DNA of 64,000 bases, taken from contig NC_052401.1 in the NCBI RefSeq assembly GCF_009389715.1, positions 3,631,530 to 3,695,529 on the forward strand, given 5' to 3'. Below, piece after piece: positions 50,299 through 63,082 of the stretch. The position numbers and the translations under genes are program-made. The notes under the pieces were generated by a model. The model was given only the letters and a program-made list of their open reading frames with translations, did not search any database and was not told the origin of the DNA. Source of the DNA: Phoenix dactylifera. Its lineage: Eukaryota > Streptophyta > Magnoliopsida > Arecales > Arecaceae. Each line of letters starts with the position of its first letter. Positions within the stretch are counted from its first letter, which is position 1.

Positions 50299-50799
50299 GA
50301 AGGATTTTTGTTACCTGGGAGGTGACAGGAGGTTTGTCCTGTTTTGTAATAATTGGGCACGATTTGGCCCATTAATGGCGTAATGGCGAACGGGACCGAA
50401 TCAGACCGGAACCAGGGAGTTGTCACGGTCGATCGGGCCTGTTGGAGTTGTTGAACCGCCGGCCGTGGTGGGCCTGGGGTCCGTGGATGGTAAGTGCATT
50501 TATTACCGAATGAACCGGCGGTCAGGTAGAGCCATACGCTCTGATGGTTCAGTGATCCGGAGATCGTCTTGGGCCGTGTTCATTAAATGACTGAGTGCAT
50601 CGGAGACTTGAGGGAGTCTCATGCATTAATGGCGGGTCGTGCCGAATGCCTGCGGAGATCTTATGCCTTGACGGCTTGGAGATAGCGGCAGGTTGCAAGC
50701 TGTAGAAGTTGTCAAGTCCCTTGGACTTTAGGCGGAGGTTGAACATTTAGTTAAGGCATCGGCTCGGCAGGGGTGCCGAGCCGAGCTGGTCGCCCAATG

Positions 50800-51110
50800 G
50801 GGCGCCCTGTGGCGGGGCTGCTTGAGTACTCCTGGTCGGCGCCCTTCAGGCGAGCACCTTCTAACAGAGCGCCTCTATTTGGCGCTTTGTCTTTGGTCGG
50901 CACTTTCTAGTTCGAGCGCTTCTCTGATCGGCGTTCTCTGGTCGGCTCTTTTTAGCCGAGCATCCCTACTTTGATTATTTTGGCTGGGCGCCTCTTCTTG
51001 GCGCTCTCTCTGGTCGGCGCCCCTTAGTCGAGCACCTCCCTGGTCGGCACCCTTTGGCCGAGCAACTCTCTGGTCGGCGCTCTTTGGTCGAGCCCCTCCG
51101 TGGCGGTATT
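50800..51110 (-). repeat. Degenerate GGTCGGCGC-type tandem array in LTR U3
   Basis: On the + strand about ten imperfect units of 20-30 bp follow the pattern TGGTCGGCGC-CCTTTGG-CGAGCACCT. They have no unique spacers. The array occupies the position that the 29-bp array holds in the other LTR copy but has a different sequence. Confidence 0.8.
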
Positions 51111-51759
51111 GCTTGGGGTTTTTCCCCCAACACATGTACTCGCATGTGTTGCATGAGGTGACCAGTTATTGTGTGTATGATCCACATTTAATTCTTTTCA
51201 AAACTAAAAATAAGAGCATTTTACATATCCATTCAATATTTATATATATGCTTTTTTGAATTATCCATATGGAAATATAACAAATTAGATGCACAATTTT
51301 TGAATTATTATAATACACGACTAGCAAAATGATTGAAAAGAGATAAATTAGATTTACCTTATAGGAGAATAAGATTACGTGATTTGGAAGAAATTTGGGT
51401 GGATAACTCATATCAGTCTAATGTGAATATACCCAAAAAGGTCAGAAAATAACAAGTCTCAAAGGCTTTAGATAACTTCCTCTCATCAGTTCAGAAAACT
51501 ACCCAATGCGATTCCCCACAAATATAGCCACTAGGTTTGCCATTTTCAGGCAAACTTATTCAAAATAAAAAATAAAAAAATTGATGAGAGTTTTATAAAC
51601 GGATTACCTAAGACTAATTTAATTATGAACAATTTAGGTTTCACCCAGAGCTTGATCACCATGGGCTGGATGAAACTTTAGAACCCAATCCAAATGCACA
51701 CTGCTATAGTGGAACATAGGTTAATTAAAGTTTTTTTTAGATGATTAGCTGCTTGGATA

Positions 51760-52640
51760 ATGTTTCCAAAAAGCTGAAGTAATATAGAAGTAAGTCTGCC
51801 GAATTAGGGAGATTGTTCACTTTCTTTGAGAAAATTTTTTTGCTTTCCTTCTCTAGATTCTTCCAAACAACTGATAAAAAGGATAACAAAATACGTTGAA
51901 ATGTAAGGTGGAAAATGCATGCTTAGGTATTATCAAGTTTCCTTCTATGTTTTGCTTTGTTTTTACATAATTTTGAAACCCCTGCCCTTGATCCTATTTT
52001 ATCCACACATATTCACACTAATAAGTGATTTTTTTTTTTATCCCCTGCCCTTGATCCTATTTTATCCACACATATTCGCACTAATAAGTGATTTTTTTAA
52101 TAAAAAAATGGGATAGTAATTTGCATATGTGTCCATATAAATCTATGAGTGGGTTATGAATTTATTCTTTTGCTAACCTAATAAATAGGCTGCATGCAGC
52201 TTGAGATTTTTTTTTTGTTGATTTGGTTAAAGTTCAACCGGATTCAATAATACAGTGGGGCATGAACTAATCAAAAGTTATTTTGGATGATTCCAAAGAT
52301 TGCGCAGCAGCTAAGGTATATTTGATTACTTGGATTTTTTTCCCCCAAAAAACTAAGATAACATAGAAGTAGGTCTTTCAAAACTAGGGGATCTTTCCCT
52401 TTATATAAAGAATCCTTTTCCATTCTCTCCTTCAGAGTTTTACAAGAACCACACATACCCTCTAATAGATAATATTAGAAAGAAAATAAAATACATTGAA
52501 AAGTAAGGTGGAGCAATATATGTTTATGCATCATCAAGTTTCCTTCTGTTTTTATCTTTTTTTATAATAGAATCTTGATTCTCATATTCTTGTTCCTATT
52601 TTATTTAAAAAATAATTAGTAATCAAATTTTTTTAACTAT
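51760..52640. repeat. Diverged tandem segmental duplication, period about 0.6 kb
   Basis: About 51760-52010 and 52340-52620 share blocks in the same order: ATAGAAGTA(A/G)GTCT, ATAACAAAATACGTTGAAA versus AAATAAAATACATTGAAAA, GTAAGGTGGA, ATTATCAAGTTTCCTTCT versus ATCATCAAGTTTCCTTCT, and CCTATTTTAT. The copies differ by many substitutions and small indels, so the event is old. Confidence 0.75.
51979..52104. repeat. 63-bp tandem duplication
   Basis: Units 51979-52041 and 52042-52104 both start CCCCTGCCCTTGATCC and end ACTAATAAGTGATTTTTT. They are almost identical, so much younger than the segmental duplication that contains them. Confidence 0.88.
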
Positions 52641-53559
52641 AATTTTGTATTTGAGTATGCACTTTTATCAATAAAAGAGCTAGCCATGAGCTTAGTTTTT
52701 GTTAAGCTTATTATAAGTGAGCTACATATAAATTGAGATTTTTCTTTCTATTTTTTTAGATCTAATTCAATTTTGACCATTCCCATATTTTAACAAAGAT
52801 GAGAAAAAATATCCATCCTCACCGATTTTATTCTCAATTCGCAAACACGAACTTCTTAGTAGAGGTGATTAGGAGTAATTCAAAAAAACCAAATGGCTTG
52901 CATCTATCACTTTGCTCAATTAAATAGCACAGTTTATGATACCAATCGAACAGGAGTAATACGAATACACTATGCTGGCTGAGTGACTTGTCCAATGATA
53001 TAATCTAATTGAACAATAAAAATACAATGCAAACAAGTAATTTTTCTACTTGTATTTTTGAGTTACTATAGCATTTTTGTTTTGAAAAATATTATTTTCC
53101 ATCGGAACATAAATAAGAATCACCACACAACACTTCGTAAGATCATCCATTGTTAAATTATCACTAATTACTGCATAAGAAAATAATATCATTACTTAAT
53201 CATGTCACTATTTGCACAAAAAAAAAAAGCAAGTCTTTTGAGCTGCCATCAAGTTATTATGACTTGCAATGTTACAAAACCCTCAGCAAAATCCTCCCAC
53301 ACTCATCAAGAGAACATTCGTGTAGGTATCCGATATCATCCGTGCCGCAGGGGTCGCACACGTGCTGTGGCATCGAGCCAATGATCCGCGGAGACCGACA
53401 CTCACAGCCGTTCGATCTCATCACAACGGTCCATGTCCACGAGCGCACAGTCCGGAGCTTATCCACCGTTCAAACCCGGCATCCCACTAGGGGCATTCTA
53501 CTAAATGGCCGAAATCCGTGGTTTTTCCTGTAATTTTAGATTGCACAGTGTAATTTATA

Positions 53560-53704
53560 CACCACTCCACTGCCTGAAGAGTTGTATCGTTTCTCCGCTC
53601 CTTCCCTCGATCGCTCCTTGCGGCTCTCGCCCGCCCCCAACCCTCTCCTCTCTCTTCGAAATCTAGGGTTTTTGGCATCGGTTTTCGGCCCGGTGACGAT
53701 CGAA
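53560..53704 (+). other. Probable CAND1 5' UTR exon
   Basis: A pyrimidine- and GC-rich leader-like stretch with CTCTCTTCGAAATCTAGGG ends at a consensus donor, GATCGAA|gtaagt (intron from 53705). The leader would splice to acceptors at 54677 or 54720, just before the CAND1 start. The transcription start itself is not defined. Confidence 0.6.
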
Positions 53705-54667
53705 GTAAGTCTTTTATTCTTCTTTTCCAGGTATTTGATTCGCTGCACAGTCGATGTACCATTGACTGCTCGTTTTCCCGTCTCATTTTGGTGTAATGTG
53801 CTTCCCTATCTCCTCGATTTCTAGCCTAGGGTTCCTTTTGTTTGAGTTTTTCTGGAGTTGAATGCTCCAGTTTAGATTTCACGATCATTTCTGTGGGGGT
53901 TTTTGTTTAGTTTTCTCCGCGAAATAATTCTAGGTCTGCTCAACTTTTGGTTTATTTAAGGGGTTTTCTTTTATTTCGAAGCGTATAGATAAGATAGAAA
54001 CAGATCTTGGACTTGTAGTGGTTGCCAGAACATGGTTTTTTCGTCAGAAAACAACATGTTGATTCTTAAACTTTTGGTCGGGGAAATAAACAAACTGATG
54101 CCCTCTTAACATGTGGGCTGGAAAAATATGGTACTTCGTTTGATGTCAATTTGGTAACATTCGTTTTTATTTTTATTTTTATTTTTTTTTGTAAAGCTTT
54201 AGTTCCTGGTTTTGACTGTGTTAATCGATCATTCTTGTTCTTGGAAATTGTTCGGTACTTGTTTTAAAGCAGAAATTTGGATCACATGGCTAACATTTTT
54301 TTCAACGATTACTGTATTAAATTGAACTGATTTATAACATTAATGCAACGTTAAATATGTCATTTTGTGATTGGCGTGCTATTGTTTCTTTTTGCTATTT
54401 TTTTTAGAAGCAAGATGTGGATAAAAGGAATTAAGATCACTTATCGACATGGATGTACGATTAAATTGATCTTTGTCTGTGATACTTTCACGCAAGGATT
54501 GATCCTAATTTATACTTATTTCCCATTGTCTTTTCTTTCATGGTTCATGGGAATTTTCTACACTCTTGCCCTCTTGCAACTGATATATGCGCCATGCCTT
54601 TTTTTCCAATAAAATTTTTAATCTAAGAAATATCTGGGCAATTTGCTCCTAATAATTTGCACTGTCC

Positions 54668-54753
54668 ATTACTGCAGGCGTAGTACAGATCTTAAATCAG
54701 CTCCCTGAACATTACTGCAGGTGTAGTACAGATCTCAAATCAGCTCCCTGAAG
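54668..54753 (+). repeat. 43-bp tandem duplication carrying two splice acceptors
   Basis: Units 54668-54710 and 54711-54753 differ at about three positions. Each begins ATTACTGCAG, a good 3' splice site (cut after 54677 or 54720), and continues GTAGTACAGATC. They lie in the CAND1 5' leader, 23 bp upstream of the start codon. Confidence 0.88.
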
Positions 54754-54775
54754 TTGGAAAGAAAATCAACGAAAG

Positions 54776-57700
54776 ATGGCAAATATGAATATAACCTACA
54801 TTTTAGAAAAGGTATTTGTTTTCTTAAAGGTGGTAATAATGATATTCTACAATATATTATCTACCTGTGCCCTGTTTTGATACTGGCTCCTTCGATGGGT
54901 TTCTGTCAGATGACGGGCAAGGATAAAGATTACAGATATATGGCCACCTCAGATTTACTTAATGAGTTGAACAAGGAAGGGTTCAAAGCTGATACTGATC
55001 TGGAAGTGAAATTGTCAAATATTGTCCTTCAACAGCTTGAAGATGCAGCTGGGGATGTTTCTGGTTTAGCTATGAAATGGTTTTCCCTTGTTTCTTAGCC
55101 ATGTGATACTGTTGAGGCTTTCTATTTTTGACCATACCTCTGAAATTAGATGTTATTAATGAAATTGTATAAAGTGGTTGTTAGACATATATGTTTATAA
55201 TGCCTTGTCATTCTCTTACCTTATAACTTCCTTTTCTGTCACTCTAAATCTAATGTGCTGATCACTACATAGATTTGCTTCTTGTTAAGGGTAAGTTATG
55301 TTAAATCATGACTGCAAGGGCAACACTCAATTTATATGATCGTTTTAACAATCTATTGTATGATCAATTATGGATAAAGATTGACAAAATGTGAGGCAAT
55401 AGTTGGGGGTGATCAGTTGGCTTGTGGTCTAGATCAGCTCAGGTCTTATTTTTGTTAAGCAAATTTGAAAAGATTATCAGTTTTGATGCAACAATTCTGC
55501 ACAGGGGATCCAATCCATGTTGGTTGACTTGCCAAGTCCAAAGTAGAAGGTAGAGAGAGAAAGGAGGTTGCAGTAGAAGACAAGGAAACAGGAATTTTGG
55601 TTGACAATCTTTGCACATTATGTCCTGCTTCTTTTTTATTTAGTCTAGAAATCAACCTTAATGAATCCTGTGAACATTTGGGCACTATCCTGTTCTAATA
55701 GATACTATTTGAGAGGAAAATAGGACCTGTAGCAAGATATGAAGAGCGAGAGTGAGGGGGTTCAGTATAGGATACAAACAGCAAAAGATTAATGGAACAA
55801 ATTCAACAAAATCAACTTAACCCAATCTAACTCTTCACTGCATCAGAAAAATAACTTAATATAAGCCTAATAAAACCCTAGATTTCATCATGGAGCAGTC
55901 GTAGAGCTAGGTTTTGGCTGATTTTTTTTTTTGTTGGGGGGGTGGGCGCTTGATGGGGCAATCAATTAGTTAACAAGCATGAGATCCATTTTTACCAAAG
56001 ATTGTATCGTGGTCTCAAACACAAGACCCTTCTTCTTGTAAAAGCTATAATTAAAAAAAAAAATTGAAAGCCAAAATAACCTACTACCTATGTTTCATGG
56101 ACCTGATAGTTGATCAAACTATAAATATAAATTAAACAAAGCAAAAGTTAATAAAGGAAATTGTTTTGCATGAAAACCTAAATCAAATTCATTAGATTCC
56201 CTTAATGTATCGTCTAAATCAGGACTTATATAAGAAACACCAAACTTAATCCTTCTGCCCTAAAACATGTTTTTAAGCAACCCAAAAACCCTATGTTTAG
56301 TCCCATAAACCCAAGCTTTCATGTCCTATGATTCCAAAGAATATGGGATAAACAGAAAAAATTAAACAGGGTGACAACATCTATTTTAACAGAGTCAACC
56401 AGCATAGGTGCCAAAAGTCCAATTAAGCACTCCATATATAGGCAGAAAAAAATTTAAAGAGAAGCATAGAAACTGCCATGCGTGCACAAGTGCATCCACG
56501 TGCGCATGCGCATGCATGTGTGCAAATGAAGAAAGACATTTGATCTTGGGTTTCATTTCAGGAGTGTAGGGACAGGTCATGTGACATTTTCATGTCCAAA
56601 GGTCAAGACATTGTATTGAATATATTGTTGTTTTGACTTGCAGACTGAATAGGAAACATATCACTTATTTCCGAAATATTATCTGGTGAATATCCTTTAT
56701 CTTGAATTCTTAATGGTGCAAAGACCCGACCTAGGTAGCCCTCAGCTTACTATTCCCTAATGTTCAGGGAGGGCAACTGGGCCAGCTCCAACATGCCCTG
56801 CCACACAGTTTGATCAGTACTGCATATTTGTTAATACATACCCTTGTAATTTGCTTGTTGATACACTACGTCTTTTCTTTCCCTTTTTTTTGAAGTAGTG
56901 GTTGATGTCTACTGATTCAGGTATCCTGTCTTGGGAACTCTCAAATTCATGACAATGCGTTAGCAACTGTTAATTATTTCTTGCTACCTTGAGCTAGCTC
57001 TTGTCATAATTCTTCCTTAAAGTATAACAAAACGAACCTTGTTGGACTCAAGTTGGAGGATTGGAAGTAATTGTACTATCTTAGGCATTATTAGGTAATC
57101 ATTTTCAGACTTTAGAGTTTAGAGTTTAGACAGTATCTCAGTAGTGCTAGATGGGGGTCTTTTGCTATTGGAATGGCTTTCTATATGTTCTCACACTTTA
57201 CATCTGCCTTATGAATTTTTTTTATGTGGATCAGGTGACAGTTTGTTCATGCAGTATCTCTGGACATCTTTTCCTGCTTTCCAGTTATACACCATAGTAT
57301 CATTGAATGCATCCTATATATTTACTTTATTTATTTATTTATTTATTTTGTAGCCTGGCTCCCCTTGTGAAGAAGGTCAGCGAGGAGAGAATATTGGACA
57401 TGACAAATAAGCTCTCTGATAAATTGTTAAACGGAAAGGATCAGCATCGTGATACTGCTAGTATAGCTCTGAAGACAATAGTTTCAGAAGTTACTACAAC
57501 ATCTCTTGCTCAACGCATTCTAGTTTCTCTTGGCCCCCAATTAATAAAGGGCATAACTAGTTCCGTAAGTTCTTGTACAATGTTCCAAGGTTTGCATGAT
57601 AAATTTAACTTTTGATTTTTTTTTTCTGTTATTGGCATATTAAAATCATCTATTTTAGTTTTCTTTAACTGGCCAGCATCTCTGTGTTTATTTTATTCAT

Positions 57701-60700
57701 GTTTATAGACATTCTGAAACATATTTTCTTCTCCTTATTGCCCTGACTCACCTATTGTGATTCAGGAACTTGGTTATCTTGTGGCTCTGTGTCATCTAAT
57801 ATACTAAACAAAATGAGTATTTAAATACTGTTTCTATAATAAGAAAGAATAAGGAGATTATGTAATGTTTTTTCGTCCTTTAATTTGTTATTAGCTCATT
57901 CTCCTGTCAAGTTTGTAAAAATTAACATGTAAAGATTATACCTAGCATGTATACTTATTATGAGACTTGAAATTTTTCAGAAAGTTCATGTGGGTAAAAA
58001 ATTTAATTACTATGCTCTCGTACAATTAGTTAGCTGCTTTAGCTAGTTGATGGGTATTTTGGAAATAACATGAGTGTGGTGCGAATTTGATTATCAGACA
58101 TGCAATTTAATTAAAAAAATTAAATGTTCTTGGACATTGCCTCCTTTCTTTTACTGACCTCATTGTGCTCCAATGTCCTTACGCAAGTGCAACAATACTA
58201 AGGAAGGTAAGACATAAGTTTTATCTAATTATGTGATTATACCTTATTGTATTTCTTAGATACTTTTGCTTCCTTATATGACGCTTTTAGATGCCAACTA
58301 TGAGTTTTCTCTGTTATCAGGTTGAATTTTTTGCCTTCATCTAGGTTTTATAAATAGGTTTCTATATAATTTGTTCTTATGCCTTGGAGTTGGTGAAAAA
58401 CTTGGAATTACTTCATAACTTACACATCACAAATGAGTGTAGAAACATCAAGAGTAGATTAATAGCTGGCATAGTTTCTCATTGAAATTTTTTGCAAACT
58501 CTAGAATCTATTATGATATAATCATCAAAATTTGGTTAATTTTCTGATTGCTTTCCAAATATGTCTTCTTCTTCTTCTTCTTTTTAATTAGTTTTTAGAG
58601 TTTCTTTTTCTTAGCCACCACCATTTGCGCGCTAATTAGGTCACCTTGTGCCCCTGCTCCCATCAAAAAAGAAAAACAGAAAAAAGAACTGCATGACCTT
58701 GGTATTGGTTTTTATTCCTAATTGTCTTCCTCTCCTTACATGTTTTGCCATTTCTACCTTCTTGATCCTATCTTGTCCTTTTGGTTTGATTTTTAGGATT
58801 TGATTGTAGGGATCATCCTTTTCTTGCTTATCTTCATGCTTTATGCTGTTTTATTGGTTGGATCATCCTCAGTGTTGCGCCGCATATTGGGCTACTTGCT
58901 TATGCAACCTTCTTTACCACTGACAAAGCTTGCCTGCAGTTTGAGAATGACTTTTTTACTAGCTTTACATTAATCCTTGGAGCCTTTGCTGTTAGCTATC
59001 TTTTGAATTAATCTCAGCTACCTAACTTTTCTGCTTGTTTTTTTATTCGTAGGCAGTCTTTCCATTTGAATGAATGTTTGATGCTCTTTGGGGTGCTATC
59101 AGTGAGGATGTATTGTTGTCCTCAGCCTGCCTGCATCTTTTGCTTGATTTTGCTTCTTTGCAGCTCTGCTTATGATTTTGTACCAGCAAATTCTTGATTG
59201 TCATGAATGCAGCTGGAGTGTCCCTGCACCTGTTGGGGCTTCTTGCTTGTGGCAGCCATGCTCGTTATTGGGACATTGCGGTGTTATCAACTTACAACAT
59301 GAGCTTCTCTGTCACCAACATTGCATCTTCATTGAGTATCTTCTTAGCGAAGTGTAATGATGCATGATGGTGCTGGCAATAAGTTTATGATGTTGGCATG
59401 TCCCTAATTATCTTGTCTGCTTATCTGTTAGACTTTGTGCTTGGGCCACTTTTTATGTACGCATGGTTGAGTTTTGTTACTACATTTGCCTACTTGTCAC
59501 TCAGCCTCTATTGTTCCTTATTTTTTAAAAGTTTTCTTTTGGATCTGTTGATGGAGCCATGCACTGGTTGCTATGTCATTTTTGTGGCAAAGACTTGAGT
59601 TGCAATACAAACATAGTTTGTGGGCGGTGCTGGAGATACTCCCATCCAAGTTTTTAAATGCCAGTACTGGACATCTGATCGGTTTTTTGCCAGAATGGTA
59701 TGGTGCTGGGTACCCATCACATGATATGGGATTGCATCCCATATCCACACATTGTGTAATGGTGTCGGAAGCCTGCAAGGATGGCGCAGTACTGTTTGTA
59801 GTTTTGTACTGTCTTGTTTCAGTGGCCTTTGAAATACTATCTTGTACAGTTGTACACATGTATAGTGCGCTACCCATTTTGATGGATTTTGTTACTAGTT
59901 TATTCTTGAGTTGTACACATGTATAGTTTATTCTTGAGTTGTACACACGTACTAGTTTATGTATGTGAGCATGCTTCCATGAGTGCTCTATGAGCATTTC
60001 TGCATTTGTTTCAAACAATTCGTTCATCTAGTTCACAATTATAGTTGTTTACCATGGTTCTTTTATTTGTTTATATTTTGAATTTTGTTAACCGGTTTAA
60101 ATTGATGACTGGTGCACATGTATTGTATTTGCAATTATGCTATTATCATTTGATTGCCCTATTGAAATACCAGTCAAATTGATATTCTTTTGGCATATGA
60201 ACTAATTACACTATAGTGATCTTTATAGTGATCTGGTATAGATTAGTATTGGAAGTTCTTAGTGATCTTCCTCAATTCAAAAGTTTTTTTTTAGAATTCA
60301 ATAGTTATGAAACTTTTCTTATTTTTCAGGGGAAGAGTACTGAAATCAAATGCGAGTGTCTTGATATATTATGTGATGTACTCCATAGATTTGGCAATTT
60401 GATGACAAAAGATCACGAGGAATTGCTTACTGCACTTCTGCCTCAGTTGAGTTCCAATCAAGCCAGTGTCAGAAAGAAGTCAATTTCGTGTATTGGTGAG
60501 ATGAATTTTTCAGTCATAGTTTTAATGTCATATAATGTATATCTATGCTAATCAATCTTTTCAATGCATCATCTTTTCTGGCCGACTTTCCTGTAACTGA
60601 CACATTTAAATTATATTAATAACTATGTGTAGCATCTCTTGCCTCAAGTTTGTCGGATGATTTACTTGCAAGGGCCACTTTTGAAGTTGTTGAACTATTG

Positions 60701-60762
60701 AAGAATAAGAATATAAAACCTGAAATAACCCGAACAAACATCCAGATGATTGGAGCTTTAAG
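54776..60762 (+). CDS. CAND1: CAND1, cullin-associated NEDD8-dissociated protein 1, N-terminal part
   Basis: HEAT-repeat protein that binds un-neddylated cullins and exchanges substrate receptors of SCF-type ubiquitin ligases; in plants it affects auxin and other hormone responses. Coding exons seen: 54776-54811, 54910-55079, 57354-57564, 60330-60495 and 60633-60762, in phase, giving 237 full codons of a protein of about 1,220 residues (family length from memory). The start MANMNITYILEK corresponds to the family N terminus. Then follow MTGKDKDYRYMATSDLLNEL, QLEDAAGDVSGLAMKCLAPL, QHRDTASIALKTIVSEVTT, STEIKCECLDILCDVLHRFG, SNQASVRKKSISCIASLASS and TRTNIQMIGAL, all hallmark N-terminal CAND1 HEAT repeats. 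Introns are GT-AG. The last exon ends with a split Arg/Ser codon and the next exon (expected AVGYRFGPHLG) is not in the window. Confidence 0.95.
59897..59952. repeat. 28-bp tandem duplication in CAND1 intron 3
   Basis: AGTTTATTCTTGAGTTGTAC occurs at 59897 and 59925. The two units differ at only a few bases. Confidence 0.85.
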
Positions 60763-63082
60763 GTAAGTGATACAGCACCTGTGCTCCTAGCTTTTAGTCC
60801 TCTAGATTGTTTGCCTATGATATATTGTGTATGCATGATCATGTAAATGGTATCCTTTGCTATATCAGTGCACAGCTGTTGGTTTTGAAAATGGATTATG
60901 CATATATAGATGCTCGGCAGTTTTCTAGTGTTGTTATTACTGTTACAATTTGTTTGTTATGTTTTTATAAAATGTGCAGTAACACCGGGGATTTATATGA
61001 AAGGAAGTTAAGCTGAAAGGATGATGACAACTGTTACTTTCATGTCTATCCTAGTTTCATTGTAATACTTTGATGCTGAGAAGTTGAATGGCTAGTCCCA
61101 GTTGCTCTAAAGCCTACTGCTAATGAATAGAAGCTGAATGCGACCGGCTATGTATTTCATCTGTTCAGCCTAGGCCCTGAAGAAGCAGAATAATTCAGCT
61201 GTCATAGGTTTATGATTCCTGTCAGGCTCTTAGTTTAGAAGGAGGCAAGGTAGCAAATTCTCAAAACAGCGGCCTAACAATTCTGTTTTTTTTTCTTGCT
61301 CCTTTGCAAGAACACCAGCAGTTGTGCAATCAGCAGATTGATATATCTTCATTGTTAAAAACACCCATCTTTCACCAATCCATGAGATTCAAGACATCAA
61401 GGAATAGCTAACACCATTAACTGTTAAAGGTCCATAGACTCTATAACATCAATTCTTTATTGTTAAAACCACTGTGAAATTCCATGAGATTTGGAATGTC
61501 AAAGATTGCTGAATAACACCACTAAGTTTCAAAAACCTGTCACTCTAGTTCTGCTTGAAAACTGCAGTTACTGACAAGGTGCAAACTGGATCCCTCCATT
61601 GCATAAAAATGCATCCACTCTGGTATTGATACTTTCTTTTCTTTAGCTTTGTTGTCTGAACTTAATTTTTGTTACAAACTGCTATCTTCATGTAGGATAA
61701 GATGATGAAGTGTACAGATGAAAATCTAGGATATGTGACTTAATGGAGTTCCTTCAAACATGCGGATGGCTTCTTGACACTAGTTTTGGGGGACTGCTGC
61801 AATCTTCTTAATGTTTGCAACAATTGCTTTTCTTAGGGTCTCTTAAGGGTATCTGAAGAGCATATACTACTAGTAATAGTGAAAAGGTTAGCTATTAGTG
61901 TAACCACAGATCTAAGAACAGTTGACTCATACTCTAGAGTTTCTGAGCTGTGATGCAAACTATAGCTTGCTGCTGTTTTGGGGTTCCAAGAGGGAATATT
62001 GGGAAGCCAGTTGAGGGTGTTTTTGGTGCTTTTCCTGGAAGCAGGTTGTAAGGATTGAAGAATGATTCATGGACCGTGGGAAGGCAGGTTAGAGGCTGTT
62101 TGGTAGCTGGCTGGTTTATTCTGGGAGGTATAATTGTGGTCTGGATATTCATGAAGTAAAAGAGAGTGCCGAATGGGTTTAGGGAGTATTGTTTGGAGCC
62201 AAACAATGGCCTTGCAGATTGATCTGGACAGGTGACTTGGTCTACTGCCAGCTGCAGCTGGCTGGACCTGTTAGGTTGTGGTGGCTGTCTTCAGATGTTG
62301 GCTGTGTGACCAGCAAAGGGAGAATAAAAATAGATGAGGTTGAGGGCTGTTATGGAAGCCCGAAGCCCTGGTTTAAGGGTGATGGGGAACAAAGGAATAA
62401 AAATTGCAAAAACAATAGAAAGTAAAGAAAGAGGATGAAGGAGAGAAGGAAGAGAAAAAGGAACCTAGATTTGTGGGGTGCTAATTTAAGAGAAAAAAAG
62501 TAAAGCAAAATATTTTCTTCCATGGACCACAAAAACTAACAACAGAAACCATTCTGGCAACCGAGGTGCCCACCTCTCCCTTCGTAGGATTCAATTCAAA
62601 AGATTAAGTATCTAAAACTCTTACAAAATAGGTCCCTAGGCTCCATAATTCTCCACATAACCTAAAATTCATATTAACTAAAAACAACTAATTAACAATT
62701 CCAAGGGGCTCAATAAATTGTGTAAACATTAATATGGCCCTAAGCTACTGCATCATGTCCCTAATTCCATATCTTGTCTGTCATGTGGTTACATGCCCAC
62801 ATATATATTTTCATCTCAAAATCATGAGCCTTTAAAATACTTCACATGCAAGCACAAAACTATGACAGGGATCAAGTCCATGATTCAAATGGGTAATTGC
62901 TGAGTCTAGGATAGGAGAGAGTGAAAATAGGAGAAAAGATGAAAAATATCTATCATATTTATGTAGGAAATGATATCAATTCTAAGAGTGATATCTCTTT
63001 TTTTAAATCTTAATCATCCTCTTGTTTTGCCTAAATTAGGATTGACGCATGCAAAAAGAGTCTACTTTTGTTTATTCTCTAA
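60763..63082 (+). other. CAND1 intron 5, first part
   Basis: It starts with a consensus gtaagt donor at 60763 and continues to the end of the window. No further CAND1 exon was found in any frame. It is AT-rich with no other gene. Confidence 0.6.

Larger units (their letters stand above)
49916..51132 (-). mobile_element. Solo LTR (family A, copy 2), 1217 bp, reverse orientation
   Basis: On the + strand it starts TGTTGCTGGAAATTGGACCC and ends CCCCCAACA. These are the reverse complements of the ends of the LTR at 4804-5740. It is flanked by a perfect 5-bp duplication CATGT (49911-49915 and 51133-51137). The U5-like end shares GGAGGGCCGGCGCCGG and CCCGGCCACCGGTTT with copy 1. A TATAAAA box on the minus strand (50292-50298) fixes the orientation. 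It has no coding sequence, and its U3 carries a tandem array different from copy 1. Confidence 0.92.
51138..53559. other. Gene-free spacer upstream of CAND1
   Basis: AT-rich sequence with no recognised gene. It holds a segmental duplication and a 63-bp tandem repeat listed separately. From about 53330 to 53560 GC content rises, likely the CAND1 promoter. Confidence 0.4.

Noticed and set aside
49839-50426. 195-codon minus-strand ORF with overlapping frames on the other strand
   Set aside because: It spans the GC-rich R/U5 part of a solo LTR; equivalent frames in the other LTR copy are not conserved as protein.
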